64,000 bases of DNA from Sphingobacterium hungaricum (GTDB taxonomy: Bacteria > Bacteroidota > Bacteroidia > Sphingobacteriales > Sphingobacteriaceae): positions 434,001 through 498,000 of the forward strand of contig NZ_MU158697.1 of the NCBI RefSeq assembly GCF_015210005.1. Reading direction: 5' to 3'. Positions 1 to 8,457 of the stretch are shown piece after piece. The notes beneath the pieces are model-generated. The model ran no database searches. It saw only the letters and a program-made list of their open reading frames with translations, and was not told where the DNA came from. The position numbers and the translations under genes were made by a program. Position 1 is the first letter of the stretch. The number at the start of each line of letters is the position of its first letter.

Positions 1-887
1 TCAGAACTTCAGTATTTTTAAGTACTCCTCGTAATGGATCAGCATATTTTACCATTGGTGATCAAGGTTATTTAGTAGGTGGAATTATTAAAACAAATAA
101 CGAAAGATTAAAAGACACTTGGTCTTTTGACGGATCAGATAAAACATGGAGCCCTAAAGCTGAATTTCCTGGAGATATCAGAAATAGCGCGGTTGGATTT
201 GCAATCGGTACGGAAGGATTTGTAGGAACTGGATGGAATGGAACTTCGGAGTTAAAGGATTTCTATAAGTACAATTCAACCACAGACACTTGGACGAAAA
301 TTGCTGACTTTCCAGGCGAAGCTCGTTTTGGCGCTGTAGCTTTCTCGCTAGGTGGATTCGGTTATGTTGGTTTAGGAACGGATAATAATGACAAAACTTA
401 TGGTGATTTTTACAAATATGACCCAACTGCAAACACTTGGACTTTATTAGCGACTAACTTTACTTACAAAAAAGCATATGCTTTCTCTTTTGTAATTGGA
501 AACAATGCTTATGTAGGCGGTGGTTATTCAAACAATGCGTTACCTGAAGATTTTTACAAATTTGACGGAACAACTTGGACTCAGTTAGAAGATCTTGCTA
601 GAGATGATGATTCTTATGTGTATGATGTAAGAAGATACAACACTGCTGCATTTGCGATCGGAAACTACGGTTACGTAACAAGCGGTCGTAGCTCAAGCGG
701 TATTACAAATACAACTTGGAAATATGACCCATCTTTAGATGCATGGATCGACGGACACCAAGAATTCTTAGGTTCAACTCGTGAAAAGGCTGTTTCTTTC
801 TCATTGAATAACAAAGGGTATGTGGCTACCGGTATTAACGGAACTTCATACTTTGATGATAACTGGGAATTTATTCCAGTTCGTTAA
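1..887 (+). CDS. Kelch/galactose-oxidase-like repeat protein, 5' truncated by window edge
   Basis: The reading frame is open from base 3 to the TAA at 885-887, so only the C-terminal 294 residues are present. It consists of roughly 50-residue repeats, each with a Gly-rich strand of the 'G..GYV..G' type followed by 'FYKYD...DTWT', the hallmark of Kelch blades that fold into a beta-propeller. Such propellers in Bacteroidota are usually exported or lipoprotein surface proteins that bind partners or glycans; no catalytic residues can be assigned here. The N-terminus, with any signal peptide, lies outside the window. An intrinsic terminator follows 20 bases after the stop. Confidence 0.85.
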   Translation, partial: RTSVFLSTPRNGSAYFTIGDQGYLVGGIIKTNNERLKDTWSFDGSDKTWSPKAEFPGDIRNSAVGFAIGTEGFVGTGWNGTSELKDFYKYNSTTDTWTKIADFPGEARFGAVAFSLGGFGYVGLGTDNNDKTYGDFYKYDPTANTWTLLATNFTYKKAYAFSFVIGNNAYVGGGYSNNALPEDFYKFDGTTWTQLEDLARDDDSYVYDVRRYNTAAFAIGNYGYVTSGRSSSGITNTTWKYDPSLDAWIDGHQEFLGSTREKAVSFSLNNKGYVATGINGTSYFDDNWEFIPVR

Positions 888-901
888 TCAAACGAATTCG
901 T

Positions 902-942
902 AAAAAAAGCGTTGCTGGTTTAAAATCAGCAACGCTTTTTTG
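902..942 (+). terminator. Rho-independent terminator of the Kelch gene
   Basis: Perfect 10-bp stem (908-917 with 927-936), 9-nt loop, flanked by an A-run upstream and a T-run downstream. Confidence 0.85.
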
Positions 943-1018
943 TTTATAGCTATCTGCTCTTCATGAGCAACGCATTAGTATAGCGACAATAAAATCTATT
1001 GTTCCATAATTTGGAACA

Positions 1019-1052
1019 TAAAAAAACAGCAGCAAAATTTGCCGCTGTTTTA
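1019..1052 (-). terminator. Rho-independent terminator of asd
   Basis: On the minus strand a stem of 8 bp, one mismatch, then further pairing (arms about 1023-1036 and 1038-1051) is followed by seven T. It lies 20 bases past the asd stop codon. Confidence 0.8.
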
Positions 1053-1070
1053 CTAATTATTTTTGGACTC

Positions 1071-2060
1071 TTAGATTAATCCTTTTTTGTTCAATGCTTC
1101 TGCAATCTGCACTGTATTTGTTGCCGCTCCTTTTCTCAAGTTATCTGCCACAACCCACATGTTGATGGTATTGTCTTGAGATTCATCGCGACGAATACGC
1201 CCGACCAAAACTTCATCTTTTCCATGCGCATCTTTTGGCATTGGATATTCTAGATTTGCAGGATTATCAACAACAATAACACCTTCTTGTTTTGCCAAAA
1301 GTTCACGAACTTCAGCTAAATCAAAATCAGATTCAAACTCAATGTTTATCGCTTCCGAATGTCCTCCAACAACTGGAATACGAACTGTAGTCGCAGTGAC
1401 ACGGATAGAGTCATCTTGCATAATCTTATTCGTCTCCTGAATCATTTTCATTTCCTCTTTTGTATAGCCATTTTCTTGAAATACATCAATGTGAGGAATA
1501 ACGTTCATATCAATTTCATACGGATATGCTTTCTCTCCAACGATTCCAGCACGCTCATCTTGCAACTGCTGAACAGCTTTTACGCCAGTTCCCGTTACGG
1601 ACTGATAGGTAGAAACAACAACACGCTTAATCTTATATTTATCATGAAGTGGCTTTAAAATAACCACCATCTGAATGGTCGAACAATTTGGATTAGAAAT
1701 TATTTTATCTTCTGCGGTAAGCACGTCACCGTTTACTTCTGGAACAACTAATTTTTTTGTTGTATCCATACGCCATGCAGATGAATTATCGATTACGGTA
1801 ATTCCTGCTGCAGCAAATAAAGGAGCATACTGTTTTGAAGTCTCTCCTCCCGCAGAAAATAGCGCTACATTAGGTTTCAAAGCAATAGCTTCTAATGGAG
1901 TAACGACCTTATAGTTCTTACCCTTAAACTCAATTTCCTTACCCTTGCTGCGCTCTGATGCAACTGGGATTAATTCTGTTACTGGGAAATTGCGTTCCGC
2001 TAATACTTTCAACATTTCTGACCCAACAAGTCCTGTTGCGCCAACTACTGCCACTTTCAT
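1071..2060 (-). CDS. asd: Aspartate-semialdehyde dehydrogenase
   Basis: Reduces aspartyl-4-phosphate to aspartate semialdehyde with NADPH, the branch point to lysine/diaminopimelate, threonine and methionine. The 329-residue product has the family's normal length. Visible are the N-terminal NADP-binding loop GATGLVG (residues 7-13), the catalytic cysteine in NPNCST (Cys126) and the GGHSEA motif with the conserved His234. The start is the ATG at 2060; a TAnnTTTG-type box (TATGTTTG) lies 58 bases upstream at 2118-2125. It appears monocistronic, with its own terminator. Nothing unusual was seen. Confidence 0.97.
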   Translation of the reverse strand: MKVAVVGATGLVGSEMLKVLAERNFPVTELIPVASERSKGKEIEFKGKNYKVVTPLEAIALKPNVALFSAGGETSKQYAPLFAAAGITVIDNSSAWRMDTTKKLVVPEVNGDVLTAEDKIISNPNCSTIQMVVILKPLHDKYKIKRVVVSTYQSVTGTGVKAVQQLQDERAGIVGEKAYPYEIDMNVIPHIDVFQENGYTKEEMKMIQETNKIMQDDSIRVTATTVRIPVVGGHSEAINIEFESDFDLAEVRELLAKQEGVIVVDNPANLEYPMPKDAHGKDEVLVGRIRRDESQDNTINMWVVADNLRKGAATNTVQIAEALNKKGLI

Positions 2061-2117
2061 ACGTTAATTCTGTTAATTAAAAATTTTAAATCTATTATTA
2101 TTAAATTGTTAGGAAGC

Positions 2118-2125
2118 CAAACATA
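2118..2125 (-). promoter_or_regulatory. Putative -7 box of asd (TATGTTTG)
   Basis: Matches the Bacteroidota sigma-A -7 consensus TAnnTTTG on the minus strand. No convincing -33 TTG was seen at the usual distance. Confidence 0.5.
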
Positions 2126-2210
2126 CTAAATTAACTGGAAAAATTTTTAAATTTAGTTTCAAATCTACCAAGTAAATAGAATTTTAATTATCGTTTTTGA
2201 AATTTTACTT

Positions 2211-3875
2211 ATGAACTTACCAAATTTTGTCAATGTGCTCGCTATTTTAGCATGCCTGATGCATAGCACGAATGTGTCAAGTCAAACCATTCTGATTAAC
2301 GAGATTATGGCAAATCCGACAAATAGTTTGTTGCCAAATCAAGAATACATTGAACTTTATAACGCTGGGGAAATTTCGCTCAATTTAAAAGATTATCGCT
2401 ATTCGGTTGGTTCAAATTCCCAAACCTTGCCTGACTATTTTTTAGCGCCAAAACAACATGTAGTTCTGGTTAGCGCGGCTAACGTCAGCGAATTTGAACG
2501 TTATGGCAACAGCATCGGCCTATCACGTTGGTTTACCTTGACAAACACAGGAACGTCCATCAGCCTACACGATCCAAACAACAGACTTGTCGATTCCGTA
2601 TTTTATCAGGATGATTGGTACCAAGATGGGGCAAAAGATAATGGTGGTTGGAGTTTAGAACGGATAAACCCAGTTCTTACTTGCCAATCAGAAACAAATT
2701 GGATGGCAAGCCTCGATTATCAAGGAGGAACTCCCGGAAAACGAAATTCGGTTTATGACGAAGATTTTTTTGCAGAGCTCACTATTTTAGAGACAGAAGT
2801 AACGGATAATACCGTCAAGCTAATCTTCAATCAAACCATTAATCTTTCACTGTATCTTTTAAATGAACAGATTGCTTTAAGTCCATCTTTAGGAAATATC
2901 CTTGCTGTTGATTTTCTAGGAAATGACACTCTGTCTATTCAATTTTCCAGCAATTTTCTGGAGAATGAACCGTACACTTTAGGATTGAATGATGTGGAAT
3001 TCTGTGGAAATAGAATAAATCTTTCAAAAACAATTTTCATTTCAGATCCCATCAATTACAACGACGTAATTATTAATGAAGTTTTGTTTAATCCGCGAGC
3101 AGATGGCGTTGATTTTGTTGAGTTATTCAATAATTCCAACGCTATAATAAATCTCGAAGGCTGGTTGCTTGGCAATCGAGTAATTTCATCCGGTATTCAT
3201 CTATTCTATCCGAATGAATATCGCGTGCTGACAAGCAATATTGACAACATCAAATTGAATTATCCAAGCGCAGTTGTAGAGAACATGATTCAGCTAGTTA
3301 GTCTTCCCGCCTATTCGAATGAACAAGGTATTGTGACGATCTATTCTCCAGAAATGTTAAGTGATTCGCTGTATTATAGCAGCGATTATCATCTTCAACT
3401 GCTAGACGATCCAGACGGAATTTCCTTAGAAAGACAAGGAGCAAATTTACCAACAAACGGAATAAATACCTTTACTTCTGCATCAACATTGAGCGAAGGA
3501 GCTACTCCAGGTTATGAAAATTCAAAAAACAGTGAATTAATTTCAGAAAAAAACAGCTTTTTTTTAAGCTCAAAAACTTTCTCTCCTGACCTTGATAATT
3601 TTCAAGATTTTTTGGAAATGAATTATGAATTAAGCCAAGGAAATTTAATGATAAATGCCTACATCTTTAATGATAAAGGTAACCTAGTCAACCGATTGAT
3701 TCGCAACCAAAACATAGGAACTAAAGGAATCATTACTTGGGACGGCAAGAGCGAAAACAAGCAAGATGCAGCTGATGGGATTTACATATTTTATATCGAA
3801 TTATACAGCGAAGATGGCGTCTTCGAGACCTATAAAGAGAGCTTTGTTTTGGTTCGCAAAGGCATTAGCTATTGA
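2211..3875 (+). CDS. Secreted lamin-tail-domain protein with C-terminal FlgD-like Ig domain
   Basis: A 554-residue exported protein: signal peptide at residues 1-24 (hydrophobic core, cleavage after 'NVSS'). Two lamin-tail-like beta modules follow, near residues 25-150 ('INEIMANP...YIELYN') and 280-400 ('INEVLFNP...DFVELFN'). The last 90 residues resemble the FlgD/CHU_C Ig-like fold ('NDKGNLVNRL...WDGKSENKQDAADGIY'). Families with this layout in Bacteroidota are surface proteins of unknown substrate; some are accessories to secreted nucleases or phosphatases, but no catalytic domain is present here. It stands alone; the downstream epimerase has its own promoter. Confidence 0.85.
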   Translation: MNLPNFVNVLAILACLMHSTNVSSQTILINEIMANPTNSLLPNQEYIELYNAGEISLNLKDYRYSVGSNSQTLPDYFLAPKQHVVLVSAANVSEFERYGNSIGLSRWFTLTNTGTSISLHDPNNRLVDSVFYQDDWYQDGAKDNGGWSLERINPVLTCQSETNWMASLDYQGGTPGKRNSVYDEDFFAELTILETEVTDNTVKLIFNQTINLSLYLLNEQIALSPSLGNILAVDFLGNDTLSIQFSSNFLENEPYTLGLNDVEFCGNRINLSKTIFISDPINYNDVIINEVLFNPRADGVDFVELFNNSNAIINLEGWLLGNRVISSGIHLFYPNEYRVLTSNIDNIKLNYPSAVVENMIQLVSLPAYSNEQGIVTIYSPEMLSDSLYYSSDYHLQLLDDPDGISLERQGANLPTNGINTFTSASTLSEGATPGYENSKNSELISEKNSFFLSSKTFSPDLDNFQDFLEMNYELSQGNLMINAYIFNDKGNLVNRLIRNQNIGTKGIITWDGKSENKQDAADGIYIFYIELYSEDGVFETYKESFVLVRKGISY

Positions 3876-3903
3876 CAGGACTCCATAAAAAAAACTATCT
3901 TTG
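3872..3903 (+). promoter_or_regulatory. Promoter of the epimerase-yebC pair (TTG-N21-TATCTTTG)
   Basis: TTG at 3872-3874 and TATCTTTG at 3896-3903 are separated by 21 nt, within the Bacteroidota -33/-7 spacing of 17-23. The box ends 6 nt before the ATG at 3910, so the transcript would have almost no leader. The -33 element overlaps the stop codon of the previous gene. Confidence 0.7.
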
Positions 3904-3909
3904 TAGGCA

Positions 3910-4857
3910 ATGAAAGAAAGTATTATTCTACTAGGCGCTAACGGGCAGATTGGCACTGAATTAGCTGTTGCGCTTCGCAAAAAATTCGGACACGAAAATG
4001 TCGTCACTTCAGACATTCGCGAACCGAAACAGTTAGGAGAAAATGAACAATTCGAATTAATCAATGTTCTGGATAAAAATGCGCTAAAAGCATTATTCGA
4101 AAAACACCAAATTACTCAAGTCTATCTATTAGCCGCGATGCTGTCAGCTACCGGCGAACAGTATCCTCAAAAAGCTTGGGATCTGAACATGAACGGTTTG
4201 TTGAATGTCCTGGATTTGGCTGTTGAATTAGGTATCAAAAAAATATTCTGGCCGAGTTCCATCGCCGTGTTTGGCCCTCACTCTCCAAAAGTGGATACGC
4301 CCCAGTATTGCATTATGGATCCGAATAGCATTTACGGAATCAGCAAATTGGCTGGCGAACGCCTGTGTGAATATTATCATCATAAATACGGATTGGATAT
4401 TCGCAGTATCCGTTATCCAGGCATCATTTCTTGGAAAACTGAACCTGGAGGTGGCACAACAGATTATGCGGTGCATATCTTTTTCGAAGCGCTGCGTTCA
4501 GGCAATTATGAAAGCTTTCTTTCAGCGTCCACAGAATTGCCAATGCTGTATATGGAAGATGCTGTGAGGGGGACTATCGAACTGATGGATGCTCCTTCAG
4601 AAAATATCCGTGTCCGATCTAGCTATAATTTAGCCGGTATGAGTTTCAATCCTGAACAGATTGGAAATGAAATTAAAAAAATTGTTCCTAATTTTGTCTT
4701 ATCGTATAAAGAAAATGACCCGCGTCAAGCCATCGCAGATTCTTGGCCCTCCAGCATCAATGATGAGCATGCTCAAAACGACTGGAACTGGAAACCAAAA
4801 TTTGATTTGCAGGCAATGACTAAAGACATGATTGAAAACCTTAAAAATAACGCATAA
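3910..4857 (+). CDS. NAD-dependent epimerase-family L-threonine 3-dehydrogenase (TDH2-like)
   Basis: Extended short-chain dehydrogenase of 315 residues. It has the Rossmann loop GANGQIG (residues 9-15) and the catalytic pair Tyr142/Lys146 in YGISK, with the upstream 'WPSSIAVFG' strand carrying the Ser. Sequence style and length match the epimerase-type L-threonine 3-dehydrogenase of animals and Bacteroidota, which oxidises threonine to 2-amino-3-ketobutyrate for conversion to glycine and acetyl-CoA. No 2-amino-3-ketobutyrate ligase (kbl) is adjacent, so the specificity is inferred from family resemblance. It is followed 3 bases later by yebC, almost surely in one transcript. Confidence 0.85.
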   Translation: MKESIILLGANGQIGTELAVALRKKFGHENVVTSDIREPKQLGENEQFELINVLDKNALKALFEKHQITQVYLLAAMLSATGEQYPQKAWDLNMNGLLNVLDLAVELGIKKIFWPSSIAVFGPHSPKVDTPQYCIMDPNSIYGISKLAGERLCEYYHHKYGLDIRSIRYPGIISWKTEPGGGTTDYAVHIFFEALRSGNYESFLSASTELPMLYMEDAVRGTIELMDAPSENIRVRSSYNLAGMSFNPEQIGNEIKKIVPNFVLSYKENDPRQAIADSWPSSINDEHAQNDWNWKPKFDLQAMTKDMIENLKNNA

Positions 4858-4860
4858 CAA

Positions 4861-5586
4861 ATGGGCAGAGCCTTTGAATTTAGAAAAGAAAGAAAATTTA
4901 AACGTTGGTCAAAAATGGCCGTGCAGTTTACACGTTTAGGAAAAGAGATTGCCATCGCTGTTAAAGAATCAGGCCCGCATCCGGAAAATAATTCTCGTTT
5001 ACGTACTGCTATGCAGAATGCGAAAGCGGTTAACATGCCGAAGGACCGTGTGGAAGCAGCTATAAAAAGAGCTTCTGAAAAAGATTCAAAAGGTTATGAA
5101 GAACATGTGTATGAAGGTTACGGCCCTCATGGTGTTCCTGTATTGATTGAAACTGCAACGGATAATACAAACCGTACAGTCGCAAATATTCGCAGTTATT
5201 TCACCAAATCAGGCGGTTCTCTAGGAAAAACCGGTTCTTTGGATTTTATTTTTCAACGTAAATCTATTTTCAGATTCGCTGCTGATGAAAATTTCGATAT
5301 TGAAGAATTGGAATTGGAATTGATTGACGGTGGATTGGAAGAATTGTACATCGAATCCGATGAAGAGGGAAATGATATTGCAGTTGTACAAACTTCATTT
5401 GAGGATTTTGGAAACATGCAAAAATTGCTTGAGGAAAAAGGAATTGAAGTTTCCTCAGCCAAATTGGAGCGTATTACATTATCAACAACTCCTTTATCAG
5501 AAGAACAAGCGGCTGATGTGCTGAAATTAATTGACAAAATTGAAGAAGATGATGATGTACAGGCTGTATATCACAACATGGATTAA
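4861..5586 (+). CDS. yebC: YebC/PmpR (TACO1-type) regulator or translation factor
   Basis: A 241-residue member of the YebC/TACO1 family. The N-terminal 'RKERKFKRWSKMA...LGKEI' segment, the central 'NMPKDRVEAAIKRA' and 'YEGYGPHGVP' motifs and the acidic C-terminal domains are all present. Members have been described both as transcriptional regulators and, more recently, as factors that help ribosomes through proline-rich stretches. The N-terminus (MGRAFEF) is the form usual in Bacteroidota rather than the enterobacterial MAGHSKW. It starts 3 bases after the epimerase stop codon and ends at a strong terminator. Confidence 0.95.
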   Translation: MGRAFEFRKERKFKRWSKMAVQFTRLGKEIAIAVKESGPHPENNSRLRTAMQNAKAVNMPKDRVEAAIKRASEKDSKGYEEHVYEGYGPHGVPVLIETATDNTNRTVANIRSYFTKSGGSLGKTGSLDFIFQRKSIFRFAADENFDIEELELELIDGGLEELYIESDEEGNDIAVVQTSFEDFGNMQKLLEEKGIEVSSAKLERITLSTTPLSEEQAADVLKLIDKIEEDDDVQAVYHNMD

Positions 5587-5604
5587 TGAATTCAACATAT
5601 TTTG

Positions 5605-5628
5605 AAAGAGGGCTAGCCCTCTTTTTTT
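5605..5628 (+). terminator. Rho-independent terminator after yebC
   Basis: A perfect hairpin (AAAGAGGG, 4-nt CTAG centre, CCCTCTTT) is followed by a T-run. Confidence 0.9.
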
Positions 5629-5697
5629 ATTGTCCAAGAATTAAAAGTTAATGTACTCTAAAGCGGTTTAGCAATTTTTTATGTGTTTGCAAATAAG

Positions 5698-5705
5698 TAC
5701 TTTTG
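5698..5705 (+). promoter_or_regulatory. Putative -7 box TACTTTTG for the repeat-rich gene
   Basis: Exact TAnnTTTG match ending 3 nt before the ATG at 5709; the transcript would be leaderless or nearly so. No clear -33 element. Confidence 0.5.
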
Positions 5706-5708
5706 TTT

Positions 5709-6548
5709 ATGGTGACTTTTGAGGAGTTTTTTGTGAAAAAGAAAATAGATCTTCCTGCGCTAAAACAGGCAGATCAAGGTCTATATACAGAATTCAAAAA
5801 TCATTATGTACAGATGGGCGAAAAAAGTTTTGACCACACTAAAAAGTACTGGTTTAACCGCTTAAGAAAAACATATAGGCTTCCTGAGGAAGCAATTTTG
5901 CCGAAAGAAAAGCTGACTGACAAAATCGCTGTCGAATCTGCTCCTGAATCAGCAGGAGATTCGGTTTCAAAAGTGAGCGGGTTTAAACCAAAATTCAAAG
6001 CGCCTGTAAAAGATGAATTACCGGCTATTGAAAAAGACAAAACAAAAACTATAGCTGAGCAAGAAAACCCAGTAGATTCTCCTGTTGCAAAACCTGCCGG
6101 ATTTAAACCTCGCTTCAAGCCTGGAGTAACGAAACCTGCAGAAGAAAATAAAGCGGAAGAAGTAAATCCTTCAGAAACTAATAGCGAAGCGAGCGAAGCT
6201 ACGGCCAAGCCGACAGGATTCAAACCGCGTTTCAAAGCCGGAGTAATAAAACCTGCTGAAGAAAATAAAGCTGAAGAGGTAAATCCTTCGGAAGCCAAAA
6301 TCAAAGCGAGCGAAACTACAGCAAAGCCAACAGGATTCAAACCGCGTTTCAAAGCCGGAGCAACAAAACCTGCAGAAGAAAATAAAGCTGAAGAAGCAAC
6401 CCCTAATGAGACTTGTAATGAACCTTCAGAAAATGAAGATTCTGACCCAGAAATCAAATCCTCGAACGAGATTAAAAAACCGATTGGATTTAAGCCAAGA
6501 TTTAAAGCAGGGATAACAAATAAAAATCAAGACTCTCCTGAAAAATAA
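5709..6548 (+). CDS. Repeat-rich, probably disordered protein with GFKPRFKAG motifs
   Basis: No function recognised. Residues 1-60 form a compact, conserved-looking N-terminal domain ('TFEEFFVKKKIDLPALKQ...KKYWFNRLRKTYRLP'). The remaining ~220 residues are low complexity: a basic-aromatic motif, GFKPRFKAG or close variants, occurs five times, separated by acidic spacers rich in Glu, Ala, Asn and Ser. The middle units repeat with a period near 39 residues ('KPAEENKAEEVNPSE'). There is no signal peptide or membrane segment, so it is probably cytoplasmic. The ATG at 5709 is preferred over an in-frame TTG at 5703, which lies inside the putative promoter box. The alternating cationic motif and acidic linker suggests multivalent binding, perhaps to RNA or ribosomes; this is inference. 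Confidence 0.75.
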   Translation: MVTFEEFFVKKKIDLPALKQADQGLYTEFKNHYVQMGEKSFDHTKKYWFNRLRKTYRLPEEAILPKEKLTDKIAVESAPESAGDSVSKVSGFKPKFKAPVKDELPAIEKDKTKTIAEQENPVDSPVAKPAGFKPRFKPGVTKPAEENKAEEVNPSETNSEASEATAKPTGFKPRFKAGVIKPAEENKAEEVNPSEAKIKASETTAKPTGFKPRFKAGATKPAEENKAEEATPNETCNEPSENEDSDPEIKSSNEIKKPIGFKPRFKAGITNKNQDSPEK

Positions 6549-6601
6549 AATTCTTATTTTCACCAAAAGAGTTTAAATTTAAAGTCAAAACCCTTATAAA
6601 C

Positions 6602-7345
6602 ATGTTAAAAGAAGAGAGACAAGCATATATCATTCATCAGATTAACTTACACAACAAAGTATTGTCGTCTGACTTAAGTGTTCAATTAAATGTTTCCGAA
6701 GATACCATTCGCAGAGATTTAAACGAATTGGCAGAAAGCGGAAAAGTGCTAAAAGTCTATGGAGGCGCTTTGTCAAAATCTTTTCAATATCCTTTCCAGG
6801 AAGGACATGTTTATGCCAAAGAATCCAAAAAGGAAATTGCTAGCAAAGCGCTTACATTGATCCAAAGTGGCATGACTGTTTTAGTTGGTGGCGGAACAAC
6901 CATGATTGAGTTGGCGCGTTCTGTTCCAAATGATGTACAATGTACCTTTTTCACGATCAGTCCTCTAGTCGCTCTAGAATTAGCCGAGAAAGACAATCTT
7001 GAAGTAATCCTAATTGGCGGAAAATTATCAAGAAATACAAACATCGTTACTGGTTCGCAAGTAATCAACGAATTGTCAGAAATCAAAGTGGACTTGTGTC
7101 TCTTGGGAACGAATAGTTTATCTGTTGAAGATGGAATCACGGATTCGGACTGGGAAGTTGTTCAGATCAAACGAGCAATGATAAAATGTTCGAATAAAGT
7201 CGGCGTATTAAGCATTGCTGAAAAATTGAATTCCAATCAGAAAATGCGCGTTGCACCTTTGCGTGATGTAAATTATTTAATCACAGATTTGGAACCGCAT
7301 CACATCAATTTGCGTGATTTTAGCCGACAAATTACGGTTATCTAA
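6602..7345 (+). CDS. DeoR/GlpR-family transcriptional regulator
   Basis: A 247-residue repressor of the DeoR type. It has an N-terminal winged helix-turn-helix at about residues 6-55 ('LSVQLNVSEDTIRRDLNELAESGKV', then 'VYGGAL') and a C-terminal sugar-phosphate sensor of the NagB/RpiA/CoA-transferase fold ('VGGGTTMIELAR', 'IGGKLSRNT', 'LGTNSLSVEDGITD'). Family members sense phosphorylated sugars or nucleosides and repress catabolic operons. No such operon is adjacent, since the next genes on the other strand are polysaccharide genes, so the target is unknown. Start is the ATG at 6602. Confidence 0.93.
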   Translation: MLKEERQAYIIHQINLHNKVLSSDLSVQLNVSEDTIRRDLNELAESGKVLKVYGGALSKSFQYPFQEGHVYAKESKKEIASKALTLIQSGMTVLVGGGTTMIELARSVPNDVQCTFFTISPLVALELAEKDNLEVILIGGKLSRNTNIVTGSQVINELSEIKVDLCLLGTNSLSVEDGITDSDWEVVQIKRAMIKCSNKVGVLSIAEKLNSNQKMRVAPLRDVNYLITDLEPHHINLRDFSRQITVI

Positions 7346-7349
7346 TTTT

Positions 7350-8456
7350 CTAAGAATCTTGTTTTGATTGAATGGTTTTGATGGCTCTTTTGATGAACCA
7401 TTCATTGCTTTCGATAAACATATTGTGCCAAAGCATAGAATAATCAATTTGTCGATTAAATAGGTTTCGCTTGATTTGTTTTAGCAAATTTTTAGCGCTG
7501 TAAGTGGAAATTCCATTAAAAGGTTTCGCATAATAATTCTTAAATGCGCTATGCCAAAAATCTACTGCTGCTTGATTTACATAATCAACATAAGAAGGAC
7601 TGAATATTTTTTTATTTAATTCGGAAATGACATCATTTCCCTTCTGAGAATCTTCCAAATAAATCGTCTGATTTTTCTTTTCGATTACGGATAACTGAAA
7701 CTCTTTGAATTTACCTTCCTCAAAAATCAATTGCAAAAGCCCTCCTCTATTCCATTCCGGATGATTTGAAGGATAATCAAAAGCAAAATTACCTAAGCTA
7801 TAGAAAACATGGCAATGATTATAGACTTCTATGCCCTGCAACACATGAGGATGATGTGCAATAATAAAATCAGCACCACAATCCGCAATTTCCTTATATC
7901 GTTGCCGCCATTCAGGTATAGGCACATCTAACATTTCTACACCAGCATGAATTTGAACCAGCAGAACATCCACCGCTTCTTTACACTGACGAATATCATT
8001 ATTTACTCGCTCCGCATTTATCCATGCGTGCCCAAATTCCCGATCTCCATTTAAAGCGCCATATCCATTTTCTCCGTAAGCCACAAAGCCATATTTCACA
8101 CCATCAAATTCGAAGACCTTCATTGCATATGCATCAGCTTCATGTCCTGCCCCAAGAACCTCATCCTTTGAAAATAAGCTCAACGTTTTATCCATCGCCT
8201 CTTTCCCATAATCATTGATGTGATTATTGGCCATCGAAAACAAATTGAAACCCAAATCCTTTAACCACGCTGCCGAATCAGCAGATTGCTGTACAAGAGG
8301 TCCAGTTTTTTTGATTGGCGCTCCATAACCTTTAACCGGTGCTTCGAAATTGCAGCATTTAACCAAACTTGTCGAAAACAGCTGAGTTATTTCTGGAGAA
8401 AATTCCAACTTTTTCTCTAAAACGACATCTCCAACAAATAGTAATTTATGTTCCAT
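7350..8456 (-). CDS. CapA-family protein (poly-gamma-glutamate capsule metallophosphoesterase-like)
   Basis: A 368-residue homologue of CapA/PgsA with the calcineurin-like metal-binding motifs 'VGDVVL', 'MANNHINDYG', 'VQIHAGVEM' and 'AHHPHVLQGIEVY'. CapA proteins take part in capsule or exopolymer assembly, though their enzymatic role is not settled. No signal peptide or N-terminal membrane anchor is apparent, unlike Bacillus CapA. Its ATG lies 1 nt beyond the stop codon of the asparagine-synthase-like gene, so the two are translationally linked in the minus-strand polysaccharide operon. No capB or capC is in the window. Confidence 0.88.
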   Translation of the reverse strand: MEHKLLFVGDVVLEKKLEFSPEITQLFSTSLVKCCNFEAPVKGYGAPIKKTGPLVQQSADSAAWLKDLGFNLFSMANNHINDYGKEAMDKTLSLFSKDEVLGAGHEADAYAMKVFEFDGVKYGFVAYGENGYGALNGDREFGHAWINAERVNNDIRQCKEAVDVLLVQIHAGVEMLDVPIPEWRQRYKEIADCGADFIIAHHPHVLQGIEVYNHCHVFYSLGNFAFDYPSNHPEWNRGGLLQLIFEEGKFKEFQLSVIEKKNQTIYLEDSQKGNDVISELNKKIFSPSYVDYVNQAAVDFWHSAFKNYYAKPFNGISTYSAKNLLKQIKRNLFNRQIDYSMLWHNMFIESNEWFIKRAIKTIQSKQDS

Positions 8457-8457
8457 G

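Noticed and set aside
5804-6457. A 217-residue open frame antisense to the GFKPRFKAG protein
   Set aside because: It mirrors the repeat composition of the sense gene, has no independent motif, and the sense frame has a promoter and conserved N-terminal domain.
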